Below are positions 8,620 to 17,750 of a DNA stretch of 64,000 nt, piece by piece; the stretch's first letter is position 1, and each line of letters starts with the position of its first letter. Position numbers and translations under genes: made by a program. The stretch lies in contig JANJUV010000001.1 of assembly GCA_024710405.1 (NCBI GenBank), positions 59,979 through 123,978 on the forward strand. Direction: 5' to 3'. The notes beneath the pieces are model-generated. The model had not been told where the DNA came from and searched no databases. It worked only from the letters and a program-made list of their open reading frames with translations. This DNA comes from Bacteroidales bacterium (lineage in GTDB: Bacteria > Bacteroidota > Bacteroidia > Bacteroidales > F082).

Positions 8620-8635
8620 TTATGATGTTTTTTTT
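8610..8635 (+). terminator. Intrinsic terminator overlapping the methyltransferase stop
   Basis: AAACATC (8610-8616) pairs with GATGTTT (8624-8630), loop of seven bases, and the T-run extends to 8635. The 5' arm includes the last two sense codons of the gene. Confidence 0.65.
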
Positions 8636-9134
8636 AAGCTGGCACAAACAGTCTATGTTATAATACTGTTATGTAACTAATTTATTATTCAATTCGTATA
8701 TTACAATTTTTCTAAAAAAACAATTCTATCAGGTATCACACATATTTGTCTGTGAATTATCTGCACCTGTTTATTATTTATTTGTTATATTATTATTTGA
8801 ATAATTTTAATCAATTGCAGATGTTTTCGCAAAGAATATAATGAGGTTCTGATAATAAATCTTTTAACGAAGTCTTTTTCCAGATGGTGTTATTATTACG
8901 AAAGCGATAAACCACCTTATAACAGTTCCTTAAAATACAAATTCACTGTTCCCACGCTCATTCTATAGAGGCATCTGGCATCAGGAGGTTAAAGTTTCCG
9001 GCCCTCATTGTCATTTTGTTAATATTCCTTAATGCACTACTTCTTATATACTTCATTTACTGTAGTTTATATAATCAATCCATGATCCATGCAGGAATTA
9101 ATAAACCGGACTGTAAAAACACTTCAATAAATTG
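8636..9134. other. Non-coding gap, no gene recognised
   Basis: About 500 AT-rich bases with no credible ORF on either strand and no tRNA-like cloverleaf. The least AT-rich part, 8946-9005, has no clear hairpin. An unrecognised small RNA or lost gene remains possible, but nothing supports one. Confidence 0.4.
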
Positions 9135-9142
9135 TATATTTG
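9135..9142 (+). promoter_or_regulatory. Bacteroidota -7 element (TATATTTG)
   Basis: Perfect TAnnTTTG, 41 bases before the TTG start of the DAK2-DegV gene. It is the only promoter-like signal near the end of the long gap. No convincing -33 box. Confidence 0.5.
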
Positions 9143-9183
9143 CGCCTTGTTTTGGTTTGTTTTAAACACTAACACGAAGTACC

Positions 9184-10977
9184 TTGGAAGAGAACAAAAT
9201 CACTGAAATTAATGGTATGCAGCTGTATTACAGCTTTGTAGCCGGCGCTCAGCGTATTTTTGAAAACCAAAAACTACTCAACAAGATCAACGTTTTTCCT
9301 GTGGCTGATGCCGACACAGGCACCAACCTTGCATCCACCATGCGCAGTATCGTAAATACGGCTCAACCTCAGGAAAACCTGAAGCTGACTGCGGTTGCGC
9401 TGGCTGATGCGGCACTCGTCGGGGCAAGGGGCAACTCGGGGATTATCTTCGCGCAATTTCTTTACGGATTCAGCAACGAAATCAAAAACGAGCAAACCCT
9501 CACTGTGAGTGCCTTTGCCGAATACATGAAAAATGCCGTGCGATATGCCTATGAGGCCATTGCCAACCCGGTTGAAGGGACAATGATCTCTGTGATCAAA
9601 GATTGGGCAGAATACATTTATCAGCTTAAAGACAAAATTGATGACTTTCTGAAGATTTTGCTTGATGGACTGATGAAGGCGATGGAATCGTTGAAACTTA
9701 CCACAGCACGCCTTGCTGTGCTTGCAAAGTCAAACGTCGTTGATGCCGGCGCAAAAGGATTCGTCGTATTTCTGGAAGGTATGTTCGAATACTTTAAAAA
9801 TGGACAGAAACCTTTGATGTTCGACACTTCAAACATTGAAATTGCAGAGGCCGATGACAGCATCAATCACGAAGACATCACCTACAGGTTTTGCACCGAA
9901 GCTATGGTAACAGGCACAAATCTGAGCAAGGAAAGCTTCTCAAAAGCACTCGTCAGTTTTGGAGATTCAATGGTAATTGCCGGTTCTCCCTCTAAAATGA
10001 GAATACATATCCACACAGATGAACCATGGAGGCTTTTTGAGGAAGTATCCAAATTAGGTACCATCACCTACAAAAAGGTCGATGATATGGTAATGCAGAA
10101 TGACCTTGCTGCAAACCGGAAATACGATATCGGTCTGGTAACCGACTCCACATGCGATATCCCGATGGAATTACTTCAAAAGTATCAGATACAGGTGGTT
10201 CCGCTTACAGTACATTTCGGCGAAGAGTTTTTCCTTGACCGCATTACCATGCAACCCGAGCAATTCTTCAAAAAGCTGCAAACTTCGCCTGTATATCCTT
10301 CAACTGCCCAACCTGCCTATACTGAGTTTATTAATCGGTATAATTATTTGGCAACGCACTACAAATCAATTATCAGTGCACATATCAGTTCGGGCATGAG
10401 TGGCACATGGCAAAACAGTGTGAATGCGGCACGCAAAGCCAGTGAAGAATCCGGAAAGAAAATTACCGTCATCGATACCAAACGAATCACAAGTTCATTG
10501 GGCTTGATTGTGCTGCGCGCTGCCGAATTGATTGATGCCGGAGCGACTCATAATGAAGTCGTCGAAGGCATCGAAAAATGGTCGCAGAATACACGTATCC
10601 TCGTGACTTCCCGCACCATGAAATATATGGTCAAGAGCGGACGTGTAAGTTACAGTAAAGGTTTAATGGGTAAGCTTCTGGGGATTAAACCCGTGGTAGA
10701 GGTCAAAAACCACGGAAAAACCGAAGTCTTCGGCAAACCCTTCACCGAAAAAGCGAGCATGAAACTCGTAATGGAAGAAATGAAACGATTTGTCGGATCA
10801 AACAAAGTTTGGGGATATGCCATCTCACATGCCGACAATCAGGAAGCAGCAGATTGGTATAGTGAGCAACTGGAACAAATTACGGGCAAAAAACCGGTCT
10901 TTGTTCAACAAGCTTCACCCGTACTGGTAACCAACACAGGTCCTGGAGTTGTGGCAGTTTCTGTCATGCTTGAATAA
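9184..10977 (+). CDS. DAK2 (DhaL)-DegV fusion protein, fatty-acid-kinase-like
   Basis: A 597-residue fusion. Residues ~8-200 are a DhaL/DAK2 kinase domain with the Mg-ATP motif NVFPVADADTGTNL and the ALVGARGNSGIIFAQFLYG loop. A linker domain follows (about 215-305, FCTEAMVTG ... HIHTDEP), and residues ~312-597 form a DegV fatty-acid-binding domain (IGLVTDSTCDIP, TAQPAYTEF, SSGMSGTWQN, TSRTMKYMVKSGRVS). In Firmicutes the kinase FakA and the carrier FakB are separate and phosphorylate fatty acids for phospholipid synthesis; here both activities appear in one chain. The start is TTG at 9184; an ATG at 9217 would cut into the first helix. An intrinsic terminator follows. Confidence 0.85.
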   Translation: MEENKITEINGMQLYYSFVAGAQRIFENQKLLNKINVFPVADADTGTNLASTMRSIVNTAQPQENLKLTAVALADAALVGARGNSGIIFAQFLYGFSNEIKNEQTLTVSAFAEYMKNAVRYAYEAIANPVEGTMISVIKDWAEYIYQLKDKIDDFLKILLDGLMKAMESLKLTTARLAVLAKSNVVDAGAKGFVVFLEGMFEYFKNGQKPLMFDTSNIEIAEADDSINHEDITYRFCTEAMVTGTNLSKESFSKALVSFGDSMVIAGSPSKMRIHIHTDEPWRLFEEVSKLGTITYKKVDDMVMQNDLAANRKYDIGLVTDSTCDIPMELLQKYQIQVVPLTVHFGEEFFLDRITMQPEQFFKKLQTSPVYPSTAQPAYTEFINRYNYLATHYKSIISAHISSGMSGTWQNSVNAARKASEESGKKITVIDTKRITSSLGLIVLRAAELIDAGATHNEVVEGIEKWSQNTRILVTSRTMKYMVKSGRVSYSKGLMGKLLGIKPVVEVKNHGKTEVFGKPFTEKASMKLVMEEMKRFVGSNKVWGYAISHADNQEAADWYSEQLEQITGKKPVFVQQASPVLVTNTGPGVVAVSVMLE

Positions 10978-11010
10978 GCACTTTTCAAAATTATTTATCT
11001 GTTTACAATG

Positions 11011-11039
11011 AAACAGGTCTGAAAAGGCCTGTTTTTTTT
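11011..11039 (+). terminator. Intrinsic terminator with GAAA tetraloop
   Basis: Ten-pair stem (one G-U): 11011-11020 pairs with 11025-11034 around a GAAA loop, followed by an eight-T run. It closes the DAK2-DegV transcript. Confidence 0.88.
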
Positions 11040-11084
11040 CATTCTAAATAAGCAACCGCATCCGAGAACGCCTGCCAATATTCC

Positions 11085-11092
11085 TATTTTTG
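11085..11092 (+). promoter_or_regulatory. Bacteroidota -7 element (TATTTTTG)
   Basis: Perfect TAnnTTTG, 44 bases before the ATG at 11137 and downstream of the terminator, so the synthetase gene has its own promoter. The -33 region is poor. Confidence 0.55.
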
Positions 11093-11136
11093 CATGCAGA
11101 ATACTCTGTTAATTTATAAACACAAAATTTCATCAA

Positions 11137-13200
11137 ATGATTACCAGGCAATTGACTCATCCTGAAAGCATAGTAGTTGTTGGCGGTTCCAACGATACAA
11201 ACAAACCTGGCGGCAAGGTCCTGAAAAACATCATTGATGGCGGATTTAAAGGCAAACTCTATGTTTCAAACCCAAAGGAAACAGAGGTTCAAGGAATAGT
11301 AAGTTATCCCGACCCTGCTGCACTTCCTCAGGTTGACCTCGCCGTAATTGCTATAGCTGCGCGCTTTATTCCTGACCTGGTAGAGATGTTGGTAAGTACG
11401 AAAGGAACGCGTGCGTTTATTATTCTGTCGGCCGGTTTCAGCGAAGAAAGTCACGAAGGTAAAGTGTTGGAAGACAAAATAGTTGCTACCATAAACAAAG
11501 TCGGTGGGTCGCTTATCGGCCCGAATTGTGTTGGCATTCTCACGCCACAACACCACAGTATTTTTACTTATCCCATCCCCAAACTCGACCCGGCAGGATG
11601 TGATTTCATCTCAGGATCAGGCGCCACAGCATGTTTTATCATGGAAGCAGGTATCCCGAAAGGACTGAAGTTTGCCAATGTATTCAGCGTAGGCAATTCA
11701 GCGCAGATGGGCGTGGAAGAAATCCTGCAACATATGGATGAACACTTTGATCCTGAAAAAGATGCCAAAGTGAAACTGCTGTATATCGAAAACATCTCCA
11801 AACCCAAACTGCTGCTCAAACACGCATCATCGCTGATCAAAAAAGGGTGCAGAATAGCCGCCATCAAGGCCGGATCAAGCGAAGCAGGCAGCCGCGCTGC
11901 CTCATCCCATACAGGCGCCCTCGCAAGCTCTGATTCGGCAGTTGATGCTTTGTTCCGAAAAGCCGGCATTGTGCGGTGTTACGGACGTGAAGACTTGATT
12001 GCTGTAGCTTCGGTGTTCATGCATCCGGAGTTGAAAGGAAAACGAATCGCCATCATCACCCATGCAGGAGGCCCGGCCGTTATGCTGACGGATGCCCTTT
12101 CTGCAGGTGGCCTCGAAGTACCTTCCATAAGCGGACAAGCAGCTGAAGATTTGAAAATGAAACTTTTTCCCGGCTCCTCAGTTGCCAACCCGATTGATTT
12201 CCTGGCCACCGGAACTGCCGAACAACTCGGCTTGATCATTGATGCTGTTGATAACGATTTCGAGCACATAGACGGAATGATAGTCATATTTGGAACGCCT
12301 GGTCTGAGTCCGATTTACGACGTGTACGAACTGCTCGACCAGAAGATGAAGACGATCAGGAAACCCCTGTTCCCTGTGCTCCCCTCTACCCTGACTGCTG
12401 CTGATGAAGTAAGTTCTTTTCTGCAGAAAGGACGGATTAACTTTCCGGATGAGGTTAGCCTGGGAAAAGCACTTGCCAGAGTATTCAAGACGCCTGCTCC
12501 CGTAGGACAAGTGGTTGACCTGCCCCCAACCGATCTGAAAACAATCAGAGAAGTAATTGATTCGGCCCGGGATGGTTATCTTGATCCGGCATCGGTGCAG
12601 ATATTACTTGATGCAGCAAGGATACCGAGAGCCGGAGAAGCAGTGGTCCAATCAGCTCAGGAGGCCGTTTCGGCAGCAGAAAAACTTGGTTTCCCGGTAG
12701 TCATGAAAGTTGTCGGACCGGTGCACAAATCCGATGTTGGCGGAGTAGTGCTCAATGTTGCAGATGCAGCGAGCGTTGCGACTGAATTCGCACGAATGAT
12801 TGCTATTCCGGAAACAACGGCAATCCTGTTGCAGCCAATGCTACAAGGCATGGAATTGTTTGCCGGAGCCACGCGCGAAGGCGAATTCGGTCACCTCGTC
12901 ATGTGCGGTATGGGCGGCATCTACATCGAAGTGCTGCGCGACATCAGCAGTTCGCTGTCGCCAGTGAGTGGTGACGAAGCCCATAATATGATCAGGTCGC
13001 TGAAAAGCTATGGTGTTATAAAAGGTGTGCGCGGGCAAAAACCCATTAACGAAACAGCCTTTGCAGATACCATCAGGCGCTTGTCGGCCCTGCTTGAAGC
13101 CGCACCTGAAATTGCTGAGATGGACCTCAATCCATTACTCGGTTCCGAAAAAGGTGTAGTTGCCGTGGACGCAAGGGTGAGGGTGGAAAAATCGGTTTAA
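11137..13200 (+). CDS. Acetyl-CoA/acyl-CoA synthetase (ADP-forming), fused alpha and beta subunits
   Basis: A 687-residue NDP-forming acyl-CoA synthetase that turns acyl-CoA + ADP + Pi into acid + CoA + ATP. The N-terminal CoA-binding domain (SIVVVGGSNDTNKPGGKV) is followed by succinyl-CoA-ligase-like domains. The phospho-histidine is visible in SSHTGALASSDSAVDALF (H258), and the C-terminal ATP-grasp domain (about 465-687) has VMKVVGPVHKSDVGGVVLNV and EMDLNPLL. Archaeal enzymes split these into alpha and beta chains; the single-chain form is common in anaerobic bacteria. With the aminotransferase and VOR nearby it can conserve energy from 2-oxoacid oxidation. The acyl preference (acetyl, isobutyryl or others) is not readable. 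Confidence 0.9.
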   Translation: MITRQLTHPESIVVVGGSNDTNKPGGKVLKNIIDGGFKGKLYVSNPKETEVQGIVSYPDPAALPQVDLAVIAIAARFIPDLVEMLVSTKGTRAFIILSAGFSEESHEGKVLEDKIVATINKVGGSLIGPNCVGILTPQHHSIFTYPIPKLDPAGCDFISGSGATACFIMEAGIPKGLKFANVFSVGNSAQMGVEEILQHMDEHFDPEKDAKVKLLYIENISKPKLLLKHASSLIKKGCRIAAIKAGSSEAGSRAASSHTGALASSDSAVDALFRKAGIVRCYGREDLIAVASVFMHPELKGKRIAIITHAGGPAVMLTDALSAGGLEVPSISGQAAEDLKMKLFPGSSVANPIDFLATGTAEQLGLIIDAVDNDFEHIDGMIVIFGTPGLSPIYDVYELLDQKMKTIRKPLFPVLPSTLTAADEVSSFLQKGRINFPDEVSLGKALARVFKTPAPVGQVVDLPPTDLKTIREVIDSARDGYLDPASVQILLDAARIPRAGEAVVQSAQEAVSAAEKLGFPVVMKVVGPVHKSDVGGVVLNVADAASVATEFARMIAIPETTAILLQPMLQGMELFAGATREGEFGHLVMCGMGGIYIEVLRDISSSLSPVSGDEAHNMIRSLKSYGVIKGVRGQKPINETAFADTIRRLSALLEAAPEIAEMDLNPLLGSEKGVVAVDARVRVEKSV

Positions 13201-13329
13201 TTCGCACCTGGCTTTGACAGTGGAGCATGGAAACAATACTGAACGGAGGCTTTGGTAAAGTTCAGGTAAATAAAACAACAAACTGAGAAGTGAACTTCAC
13301 AAAAAGCAGGGCGAATAGCGATTCAGATA

Positions 13330-14568
13330 TCAAAATTTCTCAGTAAGCAAAAACGTACGGATGTTCATCTGGAAAATGCCTTCGATATTCGAAACAGGTA
13401 ATTCATCCATGCTGATGATATACTTGGGATAATTATCTTTTATTTTGAGCAAAGTTTCAGTTTCGCGTAAAATCGTTTTTTCATCTTTCATGGTATAGGT
13501 TACCTGAATGTACTTTTTCTCGTTGGGTTTTTCAGCTACAAAATCTACCTCATAAGCATCATAGCTGCCCACGGTAACCGAGTAACCCATGATAAGCAGG
13601 TGTTTGAAAACAATATTCTCCAGGATTTGGGCGATATCCATCTGCCGGAATCCAATGATGGCATTTCTGAGTCCCACGTCTTCAAAATAGTATTTCTCAC
13701 CGGTTTCAAAGAGTTTACGTCCTTTAAGATCGGAACGGCCTATTTTAAAAAGCATATAGCTATTTACCAAAAAATCAAGGTAGTTGAGCACCACCTGCAC
13801 GGAAATATTGATATGTTGCGACTTCAGATAATCGCTGATGCGCTTGGCCGAGAATAGTCTTCCGGTATTATCAGCAAGGAATTTGACCAGTTGTTCGAGG
13901 AAACGCATGTTTCTCACCTTGTAGCGGTTCACCACATCTTTGTAGAGAATGCTTGCATAAATGTTTTTGAGATAATCGAAAATAATGGAATCTTCAAGGC
14001 TGAGGTGTATCAGATAGGGCAATCCACCATAGCGTAAGTATTTGAGAAAGGCCTCGCCCGACTCCTCTAATTTATGAAACATGAGAAATTCAGGATAACT
14101 GAGGCTATACACTTCAATTTCGATGGATCGGCCACTCAGGTATCCGGCAATGTCGCCAGACAACAGTTCGGCATTGCTGCCTGTAACATAGATGTCAATT
14201 CCACCGCGGGCTAAAAGACTGCGCAGCGCTTTCTCAAATTGGTCAATATCCTGTATTTCATCCACAAACAGGCAGTCGTGCATGTCTGTAAGCCGGGTTT
14301 CGACAAAAGCCAGCAAATCACTGTGGTTGCGTATAAAGCCGAACTCAGCCAGCTCCATGTTGATGTAAATGATATTGGCCTGCGGATTTTCTGCCAGGAT
14401 CAGTTCGCCAACCTGAAAAAGCAAATAGCTTTTTCCAACCCTGCGCTGCCCGGTAAAAACTTTGATAATGTCCTTACCAATGTATGGTTTTACCCGTGCG
14501 ACCAGTGATTCCCGATTAATGCAGGGCTTTTTGTATTCGCTAAAGGCTTTAATCTTTTCTAAATTCAT
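13330..14568 (-). CDS. AAA-type ATPase with DUF4143 domain
   Basis: A 412-residue ATP-binding protein. Walker A is VFTGQRRVGKSYLL (about residues 38-51) and Walker B is DCLFVDEIQDI (about 98-108), with a sensor region VTGSNAELLSGDIAGYLSGRSIEIEVYSLSYPEF. The C-terminal half matches the DUF4143 layout (KRISDYLKSQHINISVQVVLNYLDFL, then YYFEDVGLRNAI, and a nuclease-like end VDFVAEKP). Proteins of this type are widespread, often multicopy, in Bacteroidota and archaea, with unknown function. It is a single gene facing the synthetase, with a -7 element (TAGTTTTG, minus strand 14584-14591) 16 bases before its start. Confidence 0.88.
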   Translation of the reverse strand: MNLEKIKAFSEYKKPCINRESLVARVKPYIGKDIIKVFTGQRRVGKSYLLFQVGELILAENPQANIIYINMELAEFGFIRNHSDLLAFVETRLTDMHDCLFVDEIQDIDQFEKALRSLLARGGIDIYVTGSNAELLSGDIAGYLSGRSIEIEVYSLSYPEFLMFHKLEESGEAFLKYLRYGGLPYLIHLSLEDSIIFDYLKNIYASILYKDVVNRYKVRNMRFLEQLVKFLADNTGRLFSAKRISDYLKSQHINISVQVVLNYLDFLVNSYMLFKIGRSDLKGRKLFETGEKYYFEDVGLRNAIIGFRQMDIAQILENIVFKHLLIMGYSVTVGSYDAYEVDFVAEKPNEKKYIQVTYTMKDEKTILRETETLLKIKDNYPKYIISMDELPVSNIEGIFQMNIRTFLLTEKF

Positions 14569-14583
14569 GATTGAATGTTTTTA

Positions 14584-14591
14584 CAAAACTA
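14584..14591 (-). promoter_or_regulatory. Bacteroidota -7 element of the DUF4143 ATPase
   Basis: Minus-strand TAGTTTTG, perfect TAnnTTTG, 15 bases from the ATG at 14568; no good -33 box. Confidence 0.45.
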
Positions 14592-14833
14592 ACCATTTTA
14601 TCAATTATAATTGAAACTTTATGAAAATAATTTACAAACCTTAAACCCTCTTACAATATTAATGTAAGATTACACCGCTGCCGCGCGAGTCCCCTTGCGT
14701 GGCGAATTAGTATCGCTTACCAATCCTAAAACAAAAGAAATAACCTGCAGCTTCGGTTTGCAAAGGTTATATAACACCACACAGCAGACCTCTTTTCTAA
14801 AATCATTATAAATAAGACTGCGGTTGCAAACGA
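14592..14833. other. Non-coding gap between divergent genes
   Basis: No ORF of note. It holds a hairpin TCTTACA (14649-14655) / TGTAAGA (14663-14669) without a T-run, and a short GC-rich patch near 14673-14705. No RNA gene recognised. Confidence 0.35.
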
Positions 14834-14867
14834 TTGCACCGTACTTCAAACTTATTGCCTAATTTTG
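14834..14867 (+). promoter_or_regulatory. Promoter of the aminotransferase gene
   Basis: TTG (14834-14836), 23 bases, then TAATTTTG (14860-14867), a perfect -7. The ATG lies 50 bases further on. Confidence 0.55.
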
Positions 14868-14917
14868 GGGCAAAGGGCATAAATACTGAGATTTTCACAA
14901 TTAACTGAACCATAATA

Positions 14918-16243
14918 ATGATGCACCAAAAGAACACCCCCATCAGCGAACAGATAGTCAAAGAAAAAATTGCAGAGGCGGGATTGCCTTCTGTGGGACG
15001 CGCTTCCATCCGTGAAATCAAAAAACTGGTTGACCTCATCGAAAAAGCGAGCGGACAGACCTTCATCCGCATGGAAATGGGGATTCCGGGATTGCCTCCG
15101 GCAAAGATCGGGGTTGAAGGACAAATCGAAGCACTGAAAAAAGGAGTAGCCGCCATCTATCCCGACATCCACGGAATCGCTGCCTTAAAACAGGAAATTG
15201 CGCGTTTCGTAAAGCTTTTTATGAATATTGATGTGAACCCCGAAGGCTGTATTCCTACCGTTGGCTCCATGCAGGGCGGCTTCGCCTCTTTTCTGATGCT
15301 TAGCCGGATTCACAAAGAACGCGACACAACCTTATTCATTGATCCGGGCTTCCCTGTCCATAAACAGCAACATAAAGTATTGAATCTGAAATTCGAAACT
15401 TTTGATGTATACGATTACCGCGGCGACAAACTGCGCGACAAACTCGAAAGCTATTTCGCCAAAGGCAACATTCACTCAGTGCTGTATAGTAATCCCAACA
15501 ATCCATCCTGGATTTGCTTCACGGAGAAAGAACTTTCCATCATAGGAGAACTGGCAAACAAATATGGTATTGTGATCATGGAAGATCTGGCTTATTTCGG
15601 CATGGACTTCCGTCAGGATTTCAGCAAACCCGGCCAACCACCCTATCAGCCTTCTGTGGCCAACTACACCGGCAACTTTATTCTGTTTATCAGTAGTTCC
15701 AAAGCATTTAGTTATGCCGGGGAGCGGATCGGGATGATGGTAATTTCAGACCAGTTGTTCAACAGCCGCTTTCCGGACCTGAAGCGTTTTTATCAGGGTG
15801 ACCTTTTTGGCAACACCATGATCTTTGGAACGATATACCCATTAAGCTCAGGAACTTCCCATTCAGCTCAGCACGGTCTTACCGCGATACTAAAGGCGGC
15901 AAACGAAGGAAAATTCGACTTTGTGGAAGAAGTAAAAGAATATGGCCAAAAAGCAGCCATCATGAAAAAAATGTTTGTAGACAACGGGTTTAAAATTGTT
16001 TACGACATGGATGAAGACAAGCCTATTGCCGACGGCTTCTATTTCACCTATTCGTATCCCGGTTTCACGGGTGTTGAACTGCTCGAAGAAATGATCTACT
16101 ATGGCATCAGTGCCATTTCGCTTGATATAACCGGCAGCGAGAGGCACGAAGGAATCAGGGCATGTACTTCATTGATCCGCCGCGACCAGATGCCTCTGCT
16201 GGAAGAAAGACTCAGACAATTTCAAAAAGACCATCCTTGTTGA
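14918..16243 (+). CDS. Aminotransferase class I/II (PLP, fold type I)
   Basis: A 441-residue aminotransferase. Visible landmarks are the substrate-loop motif MEMGIPGLPP, YPDIHGIAALKQEIARFV, SNPNNPSWICFTEKEL, the PLP-ring Asp region VIMEDLAYFG, and the Schiff-base lysine in ISSSKAFSYAGERIGMM. A C-terminal domain of normal size carries the Arg that binds the substrate carboxylate (GSERHEGIRACTSL). It converts an amino acid to its 2-oxoacid. The vorDBAC genes begin 160 bases downstream on the same strand, so it plausibly supplies the oxoacid (branched-chain, aromatic or alanine-type) to that enzyme. Substrate specificity is not decidable here. Confidence 0.85.
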   Translation: MMHQKNTPISEQIVKEKIAEAGLPSVGRASIREIKKLVDLIEKASGQTFIRMEMGIPGLPPAKIGVEGQIEALKKGVAAIYPDIHGIAALKQEIARFVKLFMNIDVNPEGCIPTVGSMQGGFASFLMLSRIHKERDTTLFIDPGFPVHKQQHKVLNLKFETFDVYDYRGDKLRDKLESYFAKGNIHSVLYSNPNNPSWICFTEKELSIIGELANKYGIVIMEDLAYFGMDFRQDFSKPGQPPYQPSVANYTGNFILFISSSKAFSYAGERIGMMVISDQLFNSRFPDLKRFYQGDLFGNTMIFGTIYPLSSGTSHSAQHGLTAILKAANEGKFDFVEEVKEYGQKAAIMKKMFVDNGFKIVYDMDEDKPIADGFYFTYSYPGFTGVELLEEMIYYGISAISLDITGSERHEGIRACTSLIRRDQMPLLEERLRQFQKDHPC

Positions 16244-16403
16244 GATTGTTGACATCACCGGACCACATAAAAGTGTCAGAAATTATTTATACTGTTTATA
16301 AATTAACAGTTTCAAACCAATTCCCTGCCATGTGCGGACAAAGGGGTCGGCGGAATTATGTACTTTCGTGCAATCGATATAAAACCATAATAATTTAACA
16401 GAT

Positions 16404-16634
16404 ATGGCAAAGGTAAAAGGGGCCATTGTAGTTGATATACAGAAGTGTAAGGGTTGCGGGGTTTGTGTGCCTGCGTGTCCCACCAATGTTATCGACCTGG
16501 CCAAGGAAGTAAACGGAAAGGGTTATCATTATGCATACATGGAACAGCCTGATGAGTGCATCGGTTGTGCCAACTGTGCTATTGTTTGCCCTGATGGGGT
16601 AATTACTGTTTATAAAGTGAAGTTAAACGGTTAG
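16404..16634 (+). CDS. vorD: 2-oxoacid:ferredoxin oxidoreductase delta subunit (2x[4Fe-4S] ferredoxin)
   Basis: A 76-residue ferredoxin-like subunit with two complete CxxCxxCxxxCP clusters: CKGCGVCVPACP and CIGCANCAIVCP. It carries electrons from the thiamine-diphosphate site of the VOR/KGOR complex to the free ferredoxin pool. The alpha gene follows directly; a GTG inside that frame overlaps the stop here, but the real alpha start is ATG 16661. An imperfect -7 element (TACTTTCG, 16361-16368, one mismatch) lies 35 bases upstream. This is the first gene of the four-gene unit. Confidence 0.92.
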   Translation: MAKVKGAIVVDIQKCKGCGVCVPACPTNVIDLAKEVNGKGYHYAYMEQPDECIGCANCAIVCPDGVITVYKVKLNG

Positions 16635-16660
16635 TGTCAATCAAAAAAAAAAATACAATA

Positions 16661-17746
16661 ATGGGTGAACTTAAATTAATGAAGGGAAACGAGGCATTGG
16701 CCGAGGCTGCCATCAGGGCAGGTGCCGACGCCTATTTCGGATATCCCATCACACCCCAGTCGGAGGTGATTGAATACCTTATGGCCGAAAAGCCATATGA
16801 ACGAACGGGCATGGTGGTACTTCAGGCCGAAAGCGAAATTGCAGCCATCAATATGATTTACGGCGCTGCCGGATCAGGCAAAAAAGTGATGACCTCATCC
16901 TCCAGTCCGGGCATCAGCCTGAAACAAGAGGGACTATCATATATTGCAGGTGCTGAACTGCCCTGTGTGTATGCCAACGTGGTTCGTGGCGGCCCGGGAC
17001 TTGGAACCATCCAGCCTTCTCAGGCTGATTATTTTCAATCAACCAAGGGGGGGGGACACGGCGACTACAGGCAGATCGTGCTGGCACCGGCTTCTGTTCA
17101 GGAAATGGCCGACTTTGTCAAACTTGGATTTGAGCTTGCATTTGAGTACCGTATGCCGGTGCTTATTCTTGCTGATGGTGTTATCGGCCAAATGATGGAA
17201 AAAGTCGAACTGTTTGACCAGATGCCCCGCCTTACTGACGATGAAATCGCCGAAAAATACCCATGGGCGACAACCGGCAAAAAGAAAGGAACCCAACGAA
17301 GGATTATTACCTCATTGGCACTTCAGGCCCACGAAATGGAAGCTCATAACATGATGCTTCAGAAGAAATATGCTGATGTTACCGAAAAAGAGGTGCGTTT
17401 CGAGGCAATAAGCTGTGAAGACGCAGAATACATTATCGTTGCCTATGGCTCCAGTGCCAGGATCGCACAAAAAACAGTAGAATTGGCACGGAAACAGGGC
17501 ATCAAAGCAGGTTTATTCAGACTTATTACCCTATTCCCCTTCCCCTCAAAGGCCCTACAAAATCTTTGCAAACAAGGTGTTAAGGGCTTTCTCGCTGTAG
17601 AAATGAGTGCCGGTCAGATGGTCGAGGACGTAATGCTATCCGTAAGGGGCTGCGCCAAAGTTGATCATTTCGGACGCTTCGGGGGAACCATCCACACACC
17701 GGAAGAAGTGCTCAATGCATTGAAATCAAAAATAATAGGAGGTTAA
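16661..17746 (+). CDS. vorB: 2-oxoacid:ferredoxin oxidoreductase alpha subunit (VorB-type)
   Basis: Pyrimidine-binding subunit of the thiamine-diphosphate oxidoreductase, 361 residues from ATG 16661 (MGELKLMKGNEALAEAAIRAG). Landmarks: GYPITPQSEV, the CoA/ThDP-domain segment SSSPGISLKQEGLSYIAGAE, and STKGGGHGDYRQIVLAP, which is characteristic of the VorB branch. A C-terminal domain II ends ...VLNALKSK. The complex converts 2-oxoisovalerate or related oxoacids plus CoA to acyl-CoA, CO2 and reduced ferredoxin. The GGG codons are encoded by a run of nine G (17047-17055), and an eleven-A run (16643-16653) precedes the start. 2-Oxoglutarate or pyruvate as substrate cannot be ruled out. Confidence 0.88.
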   Translation: MGELKLMKGNEALAEAAIRAGADAYFGYPITPQSEVIEYLMAEKPYERTGMVVLQAESEIAAINMIYGAAGSGKKVMTSSSSPGISLKQEGLSYIAGAELPCVYANVVRGGPGLGTIQPSQADYFQSTKGGGHGDYRQIVLAPASVQEMADFVKLGFELAFEYRMPVLILADGVIGQMMEKVELFDQMPRLTDDEIAEKYPWATTGKKKGTQRRIITSLALQAHEMEAHNMMLQKKYADVTEKEVRFEAISCEDAEYIIVAYGSSARIAQKTVELARKQGIKAGLFRLITLFPFPSKALQNLCKQGVKGFLAVEMSAGQMVEDVMLSVRGCAKVDHFGRFGGTIHTPEEVLNALKSKIIGG

Positions 17747-17750
17747 TAGA

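Noticed and set aside
14640..14720. Hairpin and GC patch that looked like a tRNA or small RNA
   Set aside because: No cloverleaf, no T-loop consensus GGTTCGA, and no terminator.
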